Shown: positions 20,437 to 30,376 of the stretch, one piece after another
Position numbering within the stretch: position 1 is the stretch's first letter
How the letters are laid out: each line of letters begins with the position of its first letter
Source: Massilia solisilvae
Lineage (GTDB): Bacteria; Pseudomonadota; Gammaproteobacteria; Burkholderiales; Burkholderiaceae_D
Assembly: GCF_024753215.1 (NCBI RefSeq)
Contig: NZ_JANUGV010000001.1
Coordinates: 1,488,001 to 1,552,000 of the forward strand
Direction: 5' to 3'
Length of the DNA stretch: 64,000 nt
Position numbers and translations under genes: made by a program
Notes under the pieces: model-generated
Seen by the model: the letters and a program-made list of their open reading frames with translations, nothing else
What the model was told of the DNA's origin: nothing
The model's database searches: none

Positions 20437-23016
20437 TTAAATCTTGAGTGCTTCGAGCAGGTCGGTCTCGAGCTGCACCTGGGTGCGCGGGTTGGACAGG
20501 GCTGCGCCGTCGATCAGGAACACGTCCTCGACGCGCTCGCCGAGGGTCATGATCTTGGCCGTGTGCAGGTTGATACGGTAGCGCGTGAGCACCAGCGCGA
20601 CCGAATACAGCAGGCCGGTGCGGTCGTTGGCCGCGATCGACAGCACGTAATACTGGCCGCGCTCGTCCGGGCGCAGCTCCACGGTCGGCTGGATCGGGAA
20701 GGTCCGCGACAGGCGCGACAGGCGGCCACGCACCGGCGCGCCCAGCGGGCTCTGGCGCGTGAGCAGCTCGGTCAGCTCGTGCTCGATCAGGTTGATGATG
20801 TCGCGGTAGCTGCCGGCGAAGGTCTGCTCGGTCACCAGGAAGGTGTCCAGCGCGTACCTGGTGCGCGTGGTGTGGATCTTGGCGTCCAGGATCGAGAAGT
20901 TCTTGCGGTCGAAGTAGCTGCAGATGCGCGCGAACAGGTCGGGCTGGTCCTTGCAGTACACCGTCACCTGCAGCCCTTCGCCGATCGGCGCCAGGCGGCA
21001 CTTGACCACCGGGCGCGCGCTGTCCACCTTGTCGTGCAGCGCGCGCGTCTGCCATGCGATGTCGGAAGCGTCGTGGCGCAGGAAGTAGGCCACGTCGAGC
21101 TGGTCCCACAGCTGTTCGTGCGCGGTGGCCGACAGGCCGAACAGGCGCAGCGTGGCCAGCGCCTCTTGCTGGCGCGCGCGCAGCTCGCGGTCCGCGCTCG
21201 GCGGCTCGCCGCCCAGCACGCGCAGCGTGATCTTGTACAGGTCTTCCAGCAGCTTGGCCTTCCAGGCGTTCCACACCTTCGGGCTGGTGCCGCGGATGTC
21301 GGCCACCGTCAGCAGGTACAGCGCCGAGAGGTGGCGCTCGTCCTTCACCAGCGCGGCGAACGCGGCGATCACGTCCGGGTCGGACAGGTCCTGCTTCTGC
21401 GCCACCTGCGACATCGTCAGGTGATGCTCGACCAGGAACAGCACCAGCTCGGTGTCCTGCTCCGACAGGCCATGCTCGAGGCAGAACCGGGCGGCGTCCA
21501 CGCGCCCGAGGGTAGAGTGGTCGCCCCCGCGGCCCTTGGCGATGTCGTGAAACAGCGCGGCCACGTACAGCAGCCAGCGGTCGCGGAAGTTGGCGATCAG
21601 CTGGCTGCAGAACGGGTATTCGTGCGCGTGCTCGGGCATGGTGAAGCGGCGCAGGTTACGCACCACCATCATGATGTGCTGGTCCACCGTGTAGGCGTGG
21701 AACAGGTCATGCTGCATCTGGCCGATGATGTTGCGGAAGGTCGGCAGGTAGCGCCCCAGAATGCCCAGGTCGTTCATGCGCCGCAGCGCGTGCACCAGCC
21801 CCTGCGGCGCCTGCAGGATGCGCAGGAACAGGCGGCGGTGCGCGGGATCGGCGCGGAACGCCTCGTCGATCTGCTTGCGCGCGTGCCACAGCGCGCGCGT
21901 GGTGCGCGCGGTCATGCCCTTGATGTCGGGGCGCTCGGTCATCACCACGAAGATCTCGAGCACGGCCGACGGGTTGGCCTGGAAGGTATCGTCGCGCACG
22001 ATGTCGATGAAGCCGTTCACCTCGTTAAAGCGCGGGTTGACCGGCATCGGCACCGTCGGCTGCGGGAACAGGCGCGCCTCGATGTTCTGCAGCAGGATGG
22101 TGTTGAGCTGGGTGACGGTCTTGGCGGCCCAGTAGTAGCGCTGCATCAGAAATTCGCTGGCGCGGCGGGCGTCCGCCCCGTCGGAGTTGGTCAGGCCAAA
22201 GGTCTCGGCGATCGCGGTCTGCACGTCGAACAGCAGGCGGTCTTCGCGGCGCCCGGTCTGCAGGTGCAGGCGCACGCGGATGTCCTTGAACGCGCGCTCC
22301 TTTTCCATCAGCTGGCGCGCTTCCTCGCGCGTGATCAGGCCGCGCGTGGCCAGCTGGCCCCACGAGTTGGCCAGGCCCGCCGCCTTGGCCACCCACAGGA
22401 TCACCTGCAGGTCGCGCAGCGCGCCCGGGCTCTCCTTGCAATTGGGTTCGAGCGCGAATGCGGTGTATTCGTACTTGGCGTGGCGCAGCCGCATTTCGGC
22501 GGTTTTGGCCTGGAAAAAGGCCTGCGGGTCCATCGCCTCGCGGTAGCGCCGCTGCAGCTGCGCGAACAAGGCCTGGCTGCCGGTGACCAGGCGCGCTTCC
22601 AGCAGGCTGGTTTGCACCGTGATGTCGGCCTCGGACTCGACCATGCATTCGTCCACGGTGCGGATGCTGTGGCCGATTTCCAGTCCCAGGTCCCAGAGCA
22701 GCTGCACCAGTCCCTCGACGCGCGCCTGGGTCAGGGCGTCCAGCGGCGCGCCCAGCAGGATCAGGACATCGACGTCGGAGTAGGGGAACAGTTCGCCGCG
22801 GCCGTAGCCGCCCACGCCCACCAGCGCCGTGTCGGCTGGCAGCCCGGCGGCCTGCCAGGCCTCGGCCAGCACCGCGTCCACCACGCGGCGCAGGCCGCGC
22901 AGCAGCTTTTCGGGCTTGCCGTCATGGCGGAACTCGGCGATGACGTGCTGGCGCTCTGCCTTCAGCTTTTGCTTGAGCCGGGGTCGCGCCTGGTCGAGCA
23001 GCGCGGCGACTGGCAT
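20437..23016 (-). CDS. glnD: [Protein-PII] uridylyltransferase/uridylyl-removing enzyme
   Basis: GlnD senses glutamine and reversibly uridylylates PII proteins, setting nitrogen assimilation. The 859-residue length is typical. The nucleotidyltransferase motif [18 protein letters not shown] is at about 67-84 (metal Asp D81/D83), followed by the GlnD-type middle region. An HD domain carries the uridylyl-removing activity ([22 protein letters not shown]), and two C-terminal ACT domains (about 690-770 and 800-859) bind glutamine. It starts one base after the map stop codon (TGA-C-ATG), indicating coupled translation. The map-glnD adjacency is common in proteobacteria. Confidence 0.97.
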   Translation of the reverse strand: MPVAALLDQARPRLKQKLKAERQHVIAEFRHDGKPEKLLRGLRRVVDAVLAEAWQAAGLPADTALVGVGGYGRGELFPYSDVDVLILLGAPLDALTQARVEGLVQLLWDLGLEIGHSIRTVDECMVESEADITVQTSLLEARLVTGSQALFAQLQRRYREAMDPQAFFQAKTAEMRLRHAKYEYTAFALEPNCKESPGALRDLQVILWVAKAAGLANSWGQLATRGLITREEARQLMEKERAFKDIRVRLHLQTGRREDRLLFDVQTAIAETFGLTNSDGADARRASEFLMQRYYWAAKTVTQLNTILLQNIEARLFPQPTVPMPVNPRFNEVNGFIDIVRDDTFQANPSAVLEIFVVMTERPDIKGMTARTTRALWHARKQIDEAFRADPAHRRLFLRILQAPQGLVHALRRMNDLGILGRYLPTFRNIIGQMQHDLFHAYTVDQHIMMVVRNLRRFTMPEHAHEYPFCSQLIANFRDRWLLYVAALFHDIAKGRGGDHSTLGRVDAARFCLEHGLSEQDTELVLFLVEHHLTMSQVAQKQDLSDPDVIAAFAALVKDERHLSALYLLTVADIRGTSPKVWNAWKAKLLEDLYKITLRVLGGEPPSADRELRARQQEALATLRLFGLSATAHEQLWDQLDVAYFLRHDASDIAWQTRALHDKVDSARPVVKCRLAPIGEGLQVTVYCKDQPDLFARICSYFDRKNFSILDAKIHTTRTRYALDTFLVTEQTFAGSYRDIINLIEHELTELLTRQSPLGAPVRGRLSRLSRTFPIQPTVELRPDERGQYYVLSIAANDRTGLLYSVALVLTRYRINLHTAKIMTLGERVEDVFLIDGAALSNPRTQVQLETDLLEALKI

Positions 23017-23017
23017 G

Positions 23018-23839
23018 TCAGGCCGCCGCTTGTGCCTTGGGCTGGACGATGGCCGGCGGCGGCGGGGTGCCGGCCGACTTGGTCAGGATTTCGTAGCCGG
23101 TTTCGGTCACCAGCACCGTGTGCTCCCACTGGGCGGACAGGCTGCGGTCCTTGGTCTTGATGGTCCAGCCGTCCGGCATTTCGCGGATCTCGCGGCGGCC
23201 GGCGTTGATCATCGGCTCGATCGTGAAGATCATGCCCGTTTCCAGCTTTTCGTGGGTGCCCGGGCGGCCGTAGTGCAGCACCTGCGGCTCTTCGTGGAAC
23301 ACGCGGCCGATGCCGTGGCCGCAGAACTCGCGCACCACGCTGTAGCCGTTCTTTTCGGCGTGCTGCTGGATCGCGTGGCCGATGTCGCCCAGGTGGATGC
23401 CCGGCTTGACCATCGAGATGCCGATCCACATGCACTCATAGGTCACGTCGGACAGGCGGCGCGCCAGGATCGACGGCTCGCCGACGAAGAACATGCGGCT
23501 GGTGTCGCCATGGAAGCCGTCCTTGATGACGGTGATGTCGATGTTGAGCGCGTCGCCGTTCTTGAGCACCTTGTCGCCCGGGATGCCGTGGCAGATCACG
23601 TCGTTGACCGAGGTGCAGATCGCTTTCGGGTACGGGGTGTAGCCCGGCGGCGCGTAGTTCAGCGGGGCCGGCACCGTGCCCTGCACGTTGACCATGTACT
23701 CGTGGCACAGGCGGTCGAGTTCGCCCGTGGTCACGCCCGGCTTGATGAAGGGCGTGATGTAGTCGAGCACTTCGGAGGCCAGGCGGCCGGCCACGCGCAT
23801 GCCTTCGATTTCTTCCGGGGTTTTGATGGAAATGGGCAT
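23018..23839 (-). CDS. map: Type I methionine aminopeptidase
   Basis: Removes the initiator methionine after deformylation. 273 residues from ATG 23839 (MPISIKTPEEIEGMR), a standard family start; an in-frame extension to 23869 adds only hydrophobic, non-family residues. Metal ligands are in place: NIDITVIKDGFHGDTSR (two Asp), GHGIGRVFHEEP (His), FTIEPM (Glu) and WEHTVLV (Glu). A Pro/Ala tail of ~15 residues follows. The gene is divergent from rpsB, the usual neighbour in bacteria, and has its own -10 (23917-23912, minus). Confidence 0.97.
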   Translation of the reverse strand: MPISIKTPEEIEGMRVAGRLASEVLDYITPFIKPGVTTGELDRLCHEYMVNVQGTVPAPLNYAPPGYTPYPKAICTSVNDVICHGIPGDKVLKNGDALNIDITVIKDGFHGDTSRMFFVGEPSILARRLSDVTYECMWIGISMVKPGIHLGDIGHAIQQHAEKNGYSVVREFCGHGIGRVFHEEPQVLHYGRPGTHEKLETGMIFTIEPMINAGRREIREMPDGWTIKTKDRSLSAQWEHTVLVTETGYEILTKSAGTPPPPAIVQPKAQAAA

Positions 23840-23911
23840 AGGGGTCACAATCAGGAAAAGGAAAGGCACGGCCGCGCGCCGGGGGGCCGCACCGTGCTAA
23901 AAATTCATGCC

Positions 23912-23917
23912 ATTATA
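23912..23917 (-). promoter_or_regulatory. -10 box for map-glnD-rluF
   Basis: Read on the minus strand, TATAAT at 23917-23912 lies 72 bases before the map ATG. It sits inside a short dyad (GCCG-TATAAT-GGC). No good -35 is visible at the right distance, so the promoter may be weak or activated. Confidence 0.45.
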
Positions 23918-23980
23918 CGGCATCTTGTCCGCGGCTGCCCCGGGGCGCGGCTGGCGGCCGGGGCAGGGGCGCGCGCATGC

Positions 23981-24009
23981 TTGAAAAAGACCCCGAATCC
24001 GGCTAGAAT
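23981..24009 (+). promoter_or_regulatory. Sigma70-type promoter for rpsB-tsf
   Basis: TTGAAA (23981-23986) and TAGAAT (24004-24009) are separated by an ideal 17 bases. Predicted transcription from about 24016 leaves a ~125-base untranslated leader before the rpsB ATG, of the kind where S2 could bind for autoregulation as known in E. coli. No leader structure was computed. Confidence 0.8.
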
Positions 24010-24140
24010 CTCGGGTTGCTTGATTTCACTTCGAGCAACGCCCTCAAAAGCGTCTTTTTATCAAATCGCGAACAGCGTCCGACAAAGGGTGCCTGCAAAG
24101 GTGACTGGGCCTGTTCAAGACTTAACCCTGGAGAAATTCA

Positions 24141-24887
24141 ATGTCCGTTACTATGCGCGAAATGCTGGAAGCCGGTGTTCACTTCGGCCACCAGACCCGT
24201 TTCTGGAACCCGAAGATGGCCCCGTTCATCTTTGGTCATCGCAACAAAATCCACATCATCAACCTGGAAAAAACCATGGCGATGTACCAGGATGCGATGA
24301 AAACCATCAAGCAGATCGCTGCCAACCGCGGCACCATCCTGCTGGTGGGCACCAAGCGCCAGGCCCGCGACATCATCGCCGCTGAAGCGCAACGCGCCGG
24401 CGTGCCCTATGTTGACCAGCGCTGGCTGGGCGGCATGCTGACCAACTTCAAGACCATCAAGACCTCGATCAAGCGCCTGAAAGACATGGAAGCTGCCATC
24501 GAGTCGGGCGAAGTCGACAAAATGTCGAAGAAAGAAGCCCTGATGTTCAACCGCGAGCTGGACAAGCTGCAAAAGTCGATCGGCGGCATCAAGGACCTGA
24601 ACGGCGTGCCGGACGCGATCTTCGTCGTGGACGTCGGCTACCACAAGGGCGCCGTCACCGAAGCCGGCAAGCTGGGCATCCCGGTCATCGGCGTGGTTGA
24701 CACCAACCACTCGCCGGAAGGCGTGACCCACGTGATCCCGGGCAACGACGACTCGTCGAAGGCGATCACCCTGTACGCACGCGGCGTGGCCGATGCGATC
24801 CTGGAAGGCCGTGCCAACGCGACCAACGAAGTGGTCGAGATGGTCAAGGGCGGCGACGAATTCGTCGAAGTTTCCGAGCAAGCATAA
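24141..24887 (+). CDS. rpsB: 30S ribosomal protein S2
   Basis: 248 residues, standard length for bacterial S2. Conserved segments include [39 protein letters not shown] and [13 protein letters not shown]. The ATG at 24141 follows a TGGAG ribosome binding site. Transcribed from the strong promoter at 23981, it is separated from tsf by 132 bases holding a hairpin with a T-run. Its codon use is visibly biased toward preferred codons, as expected for a ribosomal protein. Confidence 0.99.
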   Translation: MSVTMREMLEAGVHFGHQTRFWNPKMAPFIFGHRNKIHIINLEKTMAMYQDAMKTIKQIAANRGTILLVGTKRQARDIIAAEAQRAGVPYVDQRWLGGMLTNFKTIKTSIKRLKDMEAAIESGEVDKMSKKEALMFNRELDKLQKSIGGIKDLNGVPDAIFVVDVGYHKGAVTEAGKLGIPVIGVVDTNHSPEGVTHVIPGNDDSSKAITLYARGVADAILEGRANATNEVVEMVKGGDEFVEVSEQA

Positions 24888-24921
24888 TTGCAGGGCAGGC
24901 CGCGCGCCTGCCCACTGACCG

Positions 24922-24948
24922 AAGGGGGGCCTTGCCTCCCCTTTTTTT
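24922..24948 (+). terminator. Hairpin with T-run between rpsB and tsf
   Basis: AAGGGG pairs with CCCCTT across a short GC-rich loop, followed by TTTTTTT (24942-24948). Since rpsB and tsf are normally cotranscribed, this is probably a partial terminator lowering tsf relative to rpsB, or tsf has its own start downstream. Confidence 0.7.
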
Positions 24949-25019
24949 AAGCAGAACAAACGCGGCACGCGCCCCGATGCGCGATCCGCACCCTGGATTC
25001 TAATTTAGGAGAAAACAAC

Positions 25020-25928
25020 ATGGCAGCGATTACTGCAGCGATGGTTGGCGAACTGCGCGCCAAGACCGACGCCCCGATGATGGAATGCAAAAAAGCACTG
25101 ACCGAAGCCGAAGGCGACATGGCGCGTGCCGAAGAGATCCTGCGCGTCAAGCTGGGCGGCAAGGCATCGAAGGCCGCCGCCCGCATCACCGCTGAAGGCG
25201 TGGTGGCCGCTTACATCGCCGGCAACATCGGCGCGCTGGTCGAAATCAACAGCGAAACCGACTTCGTCGCCAAGAACGAAGAGTTCCTGGCCATGGCCAA
25301 CCTGGCTGCCAAGCTGGTCGCCGAGAACAACCCGGCCGACGTCGCTGCCCTGGCTGCCCTGCCGGTGGACGGCAAGACCTTCGACGACGTGCGCACCGCG
25401 CTGATCGGTAAAATCGGCGAGAATATGACCGTGCGCCGCTTCAAGCGTTTCGACACCAGCGCCAAGCTGGCTTCGTACCTGCACGGCGCGCGCATCGGCG
25501 TGATCGTCGAGTTCGAAGGCGCCGACGACCAGGTCGGCAAGGACGTGGCGATGCACATCGCCGCCATGAAGCCGGTCTCGCTGTCGTCGGATCAAGTGCC
25601 GGCCGAGCTGATCGAGAAAGAGCGTTCGGTTGCCCAGCTCAAAGCCCAGGAAGACGCCGACAAGGCCGTCGCCGAAGGCAAGCAGCCGCAATCGGCCGAG
25701 ATCGTCGCCAAGCGTATCGACGGTTCGGTGCAGAAGTTCCTGAAAGAAGTGTCGCTGCTGAACCAGGCATTCGTGAAGAACGACAAGCAGTCGGTCGAGC
25801 AAATGCTGAAAGCGGCCAACGCGAACGTCAAATCGTTCGTGATGTACGTGGTAGGCGAGGGCATCGAAAAGAAAGTCGACGACTTCGCAGCAGAAGTCGC
25901 AGCACAGATGGCTGCTTCCAAGCAGTAA
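25020..25928 (+). CDS. tsf: Translation elongation factor Ts
   Basis: EF-Ts is the nucleotide exchange factor for EF-Tu. The 302-residue product has the N-terminal UBA-like region ([20 protein letters not shown]) and the key exchange motif [11 protein letters not shown], followed by the two-part core and C-terminal helices. ATG 25020 is preceded by TTAGGAGAAAACAAC, a strong ribosome binding site. A clear intrinsic terminator follows at 25937-25957, marking the end of the rpsB-tsf unit. Confidence 0.99.
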   Translation: MAAITAAMVGELRAKTDAPMMECKKALTEAEGDMARAEEILRVKLGGKASKAAARITAEGVVAAYIAGNIGALVEINSETDFVAKNEEFLAMANLAAKLVAENNPADVAALAALPVDGKTFDDVRTALIGKIGENMTVRRFKRFDTSAKLASYLHGARIGVIVEFEGADDQVGKDVAMHIAAMKPVSLSSDQVPAELIEKERSVAQLKAQEDADKAVAEGKQPQSAEIVAKRIDGSVQKFLKEVSLLNQAFVKNDKQSVEQMLKAANANVKSFVMYVVGEGIEKKVDDFAAEVAAQMAASKQ

Positions 25929-25936
25929 AATGGAAA

Positions 25937-25957
25937 ACGGGCCGCGAGGCCCGTTTT
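25937..25957 (+). terminator. Intrinsic terminator after tsf
   Basis: ACGGGCC (25937-25943) pairs with GGCCCGT (25948-25954) over a GCGA tetraloop, directly followed by a T-run to about 25960. A textbook rho-independent terminator. Confidence 0.9.
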
Positions 25958-25979
25958 TTTGACCCGTGGCCCTGGGGCC

Positions 25980-26080
25980 GTCGTTCCCGCGCAGGCGGGA
26001 ACCCATGCTGAGTATGCCGCCCTGTGGCTGGCGCGAATACTGCAGATGGTCTATGGGTCCCCGCCTGTGCGGGGACGCCG
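25980..26080. repeat. Dispersed palindromic repeat, family A copy 1
   Basis: Two small hairpins (GTTCCCGC-GCA-GGCGGGAAC near 25983 and GTCCCCGC-CTGT-GCGGGGAC near 26057) lie in an outer inverted repeat (ACCCAT...ATGGGT). A near-identical element occurs at 50675-50777. Structure and intergenic placement resemble REP/BIME-type elements. It lies between the tsf terminator and pyrH. The rest of the 25961-26194 gap shows no gene. Confidence 0.75.
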
Positions 26081-26194
26081 GAGCGGCAGGCGCGGGCCAA
26101 GGCAATACACTCCACCTGCGCCCGCCGCAGGTGAGGCCGCCGCCAGCGGCCAGACCCGAATTTCGTAACAACACATTAAGGAGAGCGCACCATC

Positions 26195-26911
26195 ATGACC
26201 AAACCCGCCTATCAACGAGTCCTCCTTAAACTGTCCGGCGAAGCGCTGATGGGCGACGACCCGTTCGGCATCAATCGCGCCACCATCGAGCGCATGGTCG
26301 CCGACGTGGCCGAAGTGGCAAACATGGGGGTGCAGTTGGCGGTCGTGATCGGCGGTGGCAACATCTTCCGCGGCGTGGCGCCCGGCGCGCAAGGCATGGA
26401 CCGCGCCACCGCCGACTACATGGGCATGCTGGCCACCGTGATGAACGCGCTGGCCCTGGCCGACGCCATGCGCCAGCAGGGCATCACCGCGCGCGTCATG
26501 AGCGCGATCGCCATCGAGCAGGTGGTCGAGCCCTACGTGCGCCCGAAAGCGCTGCAGTATCTGGAAGAAGGCAAGGTCGTCGTGTTCGCCGCAGGCACCG
26601 GCAACCCCTTCTTCACCACCGACACCGCGGCCGCGTTGCGCGGCTCGGAAATCTCCGCCGAAATTGTTTTGAAGGCAACCAAGGTCGATGGCGTATATAC
26701 TGCCGATCCGAAGAAGGATCCGCACGCTACCCGCTATGAATCGATTTCGTTCGACGAGGCGATCTCGAAGAACCTGCAGGTGATGGATGCGACCGCGTTC
26801 GCCCTGTGCCGCGACCAGAAGCTGCCGATCAAGGTGTTTTCCATCGTCAAACCTGGTGCGCTCAAGCGCGTGATCATGGGCGAAGACGAAGGTACACTGG
26901 TACACGTTTAA
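26195..26911 (+). CDS. pyrH: Uridylate kinase
   Basis: PyrH phosphorylates UMP to UDP in pyrimidine synthesis and is a hexameric amino-acid-kinase-fold enzyme. 238 residues, the typical length. Visible: the N-terminal [13 protein letters not shown], the glycine loop [11 protein letters not shown], the [16 protein letters not shown] phosphate-binding segment and [20 protein letters not shown] 26195 follows AAGGAG (ribosome binding site). Next in line is frr, 34 bases on, as in most proteobacteria. Confidence 0.98.
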   Translation: MTKPAYQRVLLKLSGEALMGDDPFGINRATIERMVADVAEVANMGVQLAVVIGGGNIFRGVAPGAQGMDRATADYMGMLATVMNALALADAMRQQGITARVMSAIAIEQVVEPYVRPKALQYLEEGKVVVFAAGTGNPFFTTDTAAALRGSEISAEIVLKATKVDGVYTADPKKDPHATRYESISFDEAISKNLQVMDATAFALCRDQKLPIKVFSIVKPGALKRVIMGEDEGTLVHV

Positions 26912-26945
26912 CAGAAAATTTAAGTTTAGAACTCAGGAGAGCAGC

Positions 26946-27506
26946 ATGTCTGTAGCTGACGTGAAGAAGAACGCCCAGGATCGGATGAACAAGTCGATCG
27001 AGACCCTGAAGAATGACCTGGCGAAGGTCCGCACCGGCCGCGCCCATACCGGCATCCTCGACCACGTGATGGTGGACTACTACGGTTCGCCGACCCCGCT
27101 GTCGGGCGTGGCCAACCTGACCCTGCTGGACGCGCGCACGATCGGCGTGCAGCCGTGGGAAAAGAAGATGCTGGCCGTCATCGAAAAAGCGATCCGCGAA
27201 TCGGACCTGGGCCTGAACCCGTCGTCGTTCGGCGAGATGATCCGCGTGCCGACCCCGCCGCTGACCGAAGAGCGCCGCAAGGAAATGGTCAAGCTGTGCA
27301 AGTCGGAAGCGGAAGACGCCAAGATCGCCGTGCGTAACATTCGCCGCGACGCCAACGAACAGCTCAAGAAAATGGTCAAAGACAAGGCGATCTCGGAAGA
27401 CGAGGAACGTCGCTCCCAGGACGAGATCCAGAAGCTGACCGACAAATTCGTGGCCGATATCGACAAGCTCGTTGGGGAAAAAGAAAAAGAAGTCCTGACC
27501 GTATAA
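26946..27506 (+). CDS. frr: Ribosome recycling factor
   Basis: RRF splits post-termination ribosomes together with EF-G. The 186 residues have the expected features: helical domain I start ([20 protein letters not shown]), domain II hinge ([14 protein letters not shown]) and the C-terminal [14 protein letters not shown] helix. Start ATG 26946 follows CAGGAGAGCAGC. The gene ends 24 bases before a hairpin (27531) that separates it from uppS. Confidence 0.98.
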   Translation: MSVADVKKNAQDRMNKSIETLKNDLAKVRTGRAHTGILDHVMVDYYGSPTPLSGVANLTLLDARTIGVQPWEKKMLAVIEKAIRESDLGLNPSSFGEMIRVPTPPLTEERRKEMVKLCKSEAEDAKIAVRNIRRDANEQLKKMVKDKAISEDEERRSQDEIQKLTDKFVADIDKLVGEKEKEVLTV

Positions 27507-27530
27507 TCCTGGCGCCTCGCGCGTCCGCAG

Positions 27531-27577
27531 CGGACCGGCCTGGCCAGTATGGCCCGCCCGGTCCGTCCTTTCTTTTT
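27531..27577 (+). terminator. Hairpin with T-rich tail between frr and uppS
   Basis: CGGACCGG (27531-27538) pairs with CCGGTCCG (27558-27565), with further GGCC/GGCC pairing inside, followed by TCCTTTCTTTTT. It may terminate part of the frr transcript; uppS starts 24 bases later. Confidence 0.6.
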
Positions 27578-27600
27578 GTATCGCCTCCGGGTCCCGATAT

Positions 27601-28350
27601 ATGATTTTCAAAAGTTCGACGACCGCAGTTCCCGACACGCCGCTGGTGCCGCGCCACGTCGCCATCATCATGGATGGCAACGGGCGCTGGGCAACCAAGC
27701 GGCTGTTGCCGCGCGTGGCGGGCCACGTCAAGGGCGTGGAAGCGGTGCGCACCGTGGTCGAGGCGTGCGTGGAGCGGGGCATCGAGTACCTGACCCTGTT
27801 CGCGTTCTCGTCCGAAAACTGGCGCCGCCCGCAGGAGGAAGTGTCGCTGTTGATGCGCCTGTTCGTCACCGCGCTCGAGCGTGAGGTGTCGAAGATGCAC
27901 GCCAACAATATCCGCCTGAAGGTGGTGGGCGACCTGTCGCGCTTCGACCCCAAGCTGCAGGAGATGATCGCCGGCGCCATGCGCAAGACCGCCAACAACA
28001 CGCGCCTGACGGTGACCGTGTGCGCCAACTACGGCGGCCGCTGGGACATCATGCAGGCAACCGGCAAGATGGTCGCGGCCAATCCCGGCGCCACCGACTT
28101 TACCGAAGAGATGCTGGCGCCGCACCTGGCCATGGCCTACGCGCCCGAGCCCGACCTGTTCATCCGCACCGGCGGCGAGGAGCGCATCTCCAACTTCCTG
28201 CTGTGGCAGCTGGCGTACTCCGAGCTGTATTTCACCGACACCTTCTGGCCGGATTTCGACAGCCAGTCGCTCGACGCGGCGATCGCGTCCTACCAGAGCC
28301 GCGAGCGCCGTTTCGGCCGCACCGGCGAACAAGTGGCAAAGAAAAGCTGA
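27601..28350 (+). CDS. uppS: Isoprenyl transferase (undecaprenyl diphosphate synthase)
   Basis: Makes the C55 lipid carrier for peptidoglycan and LPS from FPP and IPP. 249 residues with the cis-prenyltransferase signature [13 protein letters not shown] (catalytic D25) and the C-terminal [16 protein letters not shown] and [15 protein letters not shown] blocks. The N-terminal ~15 residues are variable. Its TGA shares one base with the cdsA ATG (TGATG), so the two are coupled. Confidence 0.97.
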   Translation: MIFKSSTTAVPDTPLVPRHVAIIMDGNGRWATKRLLPRVAGHVKGVEAVRTVVEACVERGIEYLTLFAFSSENWRRPQEEVSLLMRLFVTALEREVSKMHANNIRLKVVGDLSRFDPKLQEMIAGAMRKTANNTRLTVTVCANYGGRWDIMQATGKMVAANPGATDFTEEMLAPHLAMAYAPEPDLFIRTGGEERISNFLLWQLAYSELYFTDTFWPDFDSQSLDAAIASYQSRERRFGRTGEQVAKKS

Positions 28351-29180
28351 TGCTGAAAACCCGGGTCATCACGGCGGTCGTGCTGCTGGCAGTGCTGCTG
28401 CCCATCCTGTACTTCAACAGCTACACGGCGTTCGCCGTGGTGGCCACGGTATTTTTCGGCGCGGCGATCTGGGAAGCCTTCCGGCTGTTTAACCCTGCCT
28501 CCAACAGCGCACTGGTGGTGGCCGGTTTCTGGACCGCGGCGTTTGCCTACGGCTTCTTCGTGCAGGGGCCCGGCAACCTGACCTTCTGGTTCGCCATCAG
28601 CGTGCTGATCTGGCTGCTGCGGCTGGCGCCTTCGCTCAAGATCGGCCTGCCGCCGCTCGATGCCGGCGGCAACACGCTGCTGTCGGTCACCTACGCGATC
28701 GCCATCGTCGGCTGCTTTGCCGCGATCGTCGCGCTGTTCCAGCATTCGCCGCTGTACCTGCTGTCGGTGATGGCGCTGGTCTGGATCGCCGACATCGGCG
28801 CCTACTTTGCCGGCAAGGCGTTCGGCAGGCGCAAGCTGGCGCCGTCCATCTCGCCCGGCAAGTCGTGGGAAGGCGCGGTCGGCGGCGGCATCGCGGTGCT
28901 GGTCATCGCCTCGCTCACCGTGCTGTTCGGCGGCCAGGCGCTGGCCGACACCTTCGCCGCGCGCACCGTGGCCCGGCTGGGCTGGGCCGCGCTGCTGGCG
29001 GTACTCATCCTCATCGTCGCCGCCAGTGTGGTGGGCGACCTGTTCGAATCACAGCTCAAGCGCCGCGCTGGCATGAAGGACAGCAGCAACCTGCTGCCCG
29101 GCCACGGCGGGGTGCTGGACCGGATCGATGCACTGATCCCGGTATTGCCATTGGCGGCGTTGATCGGCGCCTGGCTCTAA
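28350..29180 (+). CDS. cdsA: Phosphatidate cytidylyltransferase
   Basis: Forms CDP-diacylglycerol, the branch point for all phospholipids, in the inner membrane. The 276 residues contain about eight hydrophobic helices and the family signature near the C-terminal third ([14 protein letters not shown] ... [18 protein letters not shown] ... DRIDAL). The ATG overlaps the uppS stop, which fixes the start. It is followed 13 bases later by dxr with an AAGGAG site. Confidence 0.97.
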   Translation: MLKTRVITAVVLLAVLLPILYFNSYTAFAVVATVFFGAAIWEAFRLFNPASNSALVVAGFWTAAFAYGFFVQGPGNLTFWFAISVLIWLLRLAPSLKIGLPPLDAGGNTLLSVTYAIAIVGCFAAIVALFQHSPLYLLSVMALVWIADIGAYFAGKAFGRRKLAPSISPGKSWEGAVGGGIAVLVIASLTVLFGGQALADTFAARTVARLGWAALLAVLILIVAASVVGDLFESQLKRRAGMKDSSNLLPGHGGVLDRIDALIPVLPLAALIGAWL

Positions 29181-29193
29181 AAGGAGCTTCACA

Positions 29194-30372
29194 ATGCAAC
29201 GCATCACCATTCTCGGCGCCACCGGCTCGATCGGCGCCTCGACACTCGACGTGCTCGCGCGTCACCCCGAAAAATACCAGGTCCATGCGCTCACCGCGCA
29301 CGGCCGCGTGGACGAACTGGCCGCGCAGTGCCGCGCGTTCCGTCCGGCGCGCGCGGTGGTCGGCACGGCCGAAGCCGCGCAGCGCCTGGCGCAGCTGATC
29401 GCCGACCTGCCCACCAGCGTCGAATACGGCGCGCAGGCGCTGTGCGACGTCGCCGCCAGCCCGGACACCGACACCGTGATGGCGGCCATCGTCGGCGGCG
29501 CCGGCCTGGCGCCCACGCTGGCCGCCGCGCGCGCGGGCAAGAAGGTCCTGCTCGCGAACAAGGAGGCGCTGGTCATGTCCGGCCAGCTGTTCATGGACGC
29601 GGTCAAGGAGCACAAGGCCACGCTGCTGCCGATCGACAGCGAACACAATGCGATCTTCCAGTCGCTGCCGCAGTCGTACGCGCGCCAGCCGGGCGACTCG
29701 GGTGTCGCGCGCATCCTGCTCACCGCTTCCGGCGGCCCGTTCCTGAACCGCGCCGTCGACACGCTCGAAGACGTGACGCCCGAGGAAGCGTGCAAGCACC
29801 CGAACTGGGTCATGGGCCGCAAGATCTCGGTGGACTCGGCGACCATGATGAACAAGGGCCTGGAAGTGATAGAGGCGCACTGGCTGTTCGGCGCGCCGGC
29901 CGAGATGATCGAGGTCGTGATCCACCCGCAATCGGTGATCCACTCGATGGTCTCGTACGTTGACGGTTCCGTGGTTGCACAGCTGGGCAACCCGGACATG
30001 CGCACTCCGATCGCGCACGCGCTGGCGTTCCCCGAGCGGATCGAGTCGGGCGTTGGCCAGCTCGACCTGACCCGGATGGCTTCGCTGCAGTTCCACCGTC
30101 CCGACTACCAGCGCTTCCCGTGCCTGGCGCTCGCCTTCGAAGCGCTGCGCGACGGCGGCACGGCGCCGGCGCTGCTCAATGCCGCCAACGAAGTGGCGGT
30201 GCAGGCCTTCCTCGACCGCCGCATCGGTTTTCGTGACATCGACCGCGTGATCGGCCGCGTGATGGACGAGATCGCGCATGGCGCAGCCGCGTCGATCGAA
30301 GCCGTGATGGAACAGGATGCGCGCGCCCGTGCCGCTGCCGAGCGCGTGGTTGCGGGTCTTGCGAGGGCTTGA
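29194..30372 (+). CDS. dxr: 1-deoxy-D-xylulose-5-phosphate reductoisomerase
   Basis: The committed step of the MEP isoprenoid pathway: DXP to MEP with NADPH. 392 residues, the normal length. N-terminal Rossmann motif [15 protein letters not shown]; catalytic-site blocks [13 protein letters not shown] (Asp/Glu metal ligands), [26 protein letters not shown] and the C-terminal [10 protein letters not shown]. Supplies precursors for the UppS reaction two genes upstream. Confidence 0.98.
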   Translation: MQRITILGATGSIGASTLDVLARHPEKYQVHALTAHGRVDELAAQCRAFRPARAVVGTAEAAQRLAQLIADLPTSVEYGAQALCDVAASPDTDTVMAAIVGGAGLAPTLAAARAGKKVLLANKEALVMSGQLFMDAVKEHKATLLPIDSEHNAIFQSLPQSYARQPGDSGVARILLTASGGPFLNRAVDTLEDVTPEEACKHPNWVMGRKISVDSATMMNKGLEVIEAHWLFGAPAEMIEVVIHPQSVIHSMVSYVDGSVVAQLGNPDMRTPIAHALAFPERIESGVGQLDLTRMASLQFHRPDYQRFPCLALAFEALRDGGTAPALLNAANEVAVQAFLDRRIGFRDIDRVIGRVMDEIAHGAAASIEAVMEQDARARAAAERVVAGLARA

Positions 30373-30376
30373 TGCC

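Noticed and set aside
20206..23160. 984-codon plus-strand open frame
   Set aside because: Antisense to glnD, which has all expected catalytic motifs.
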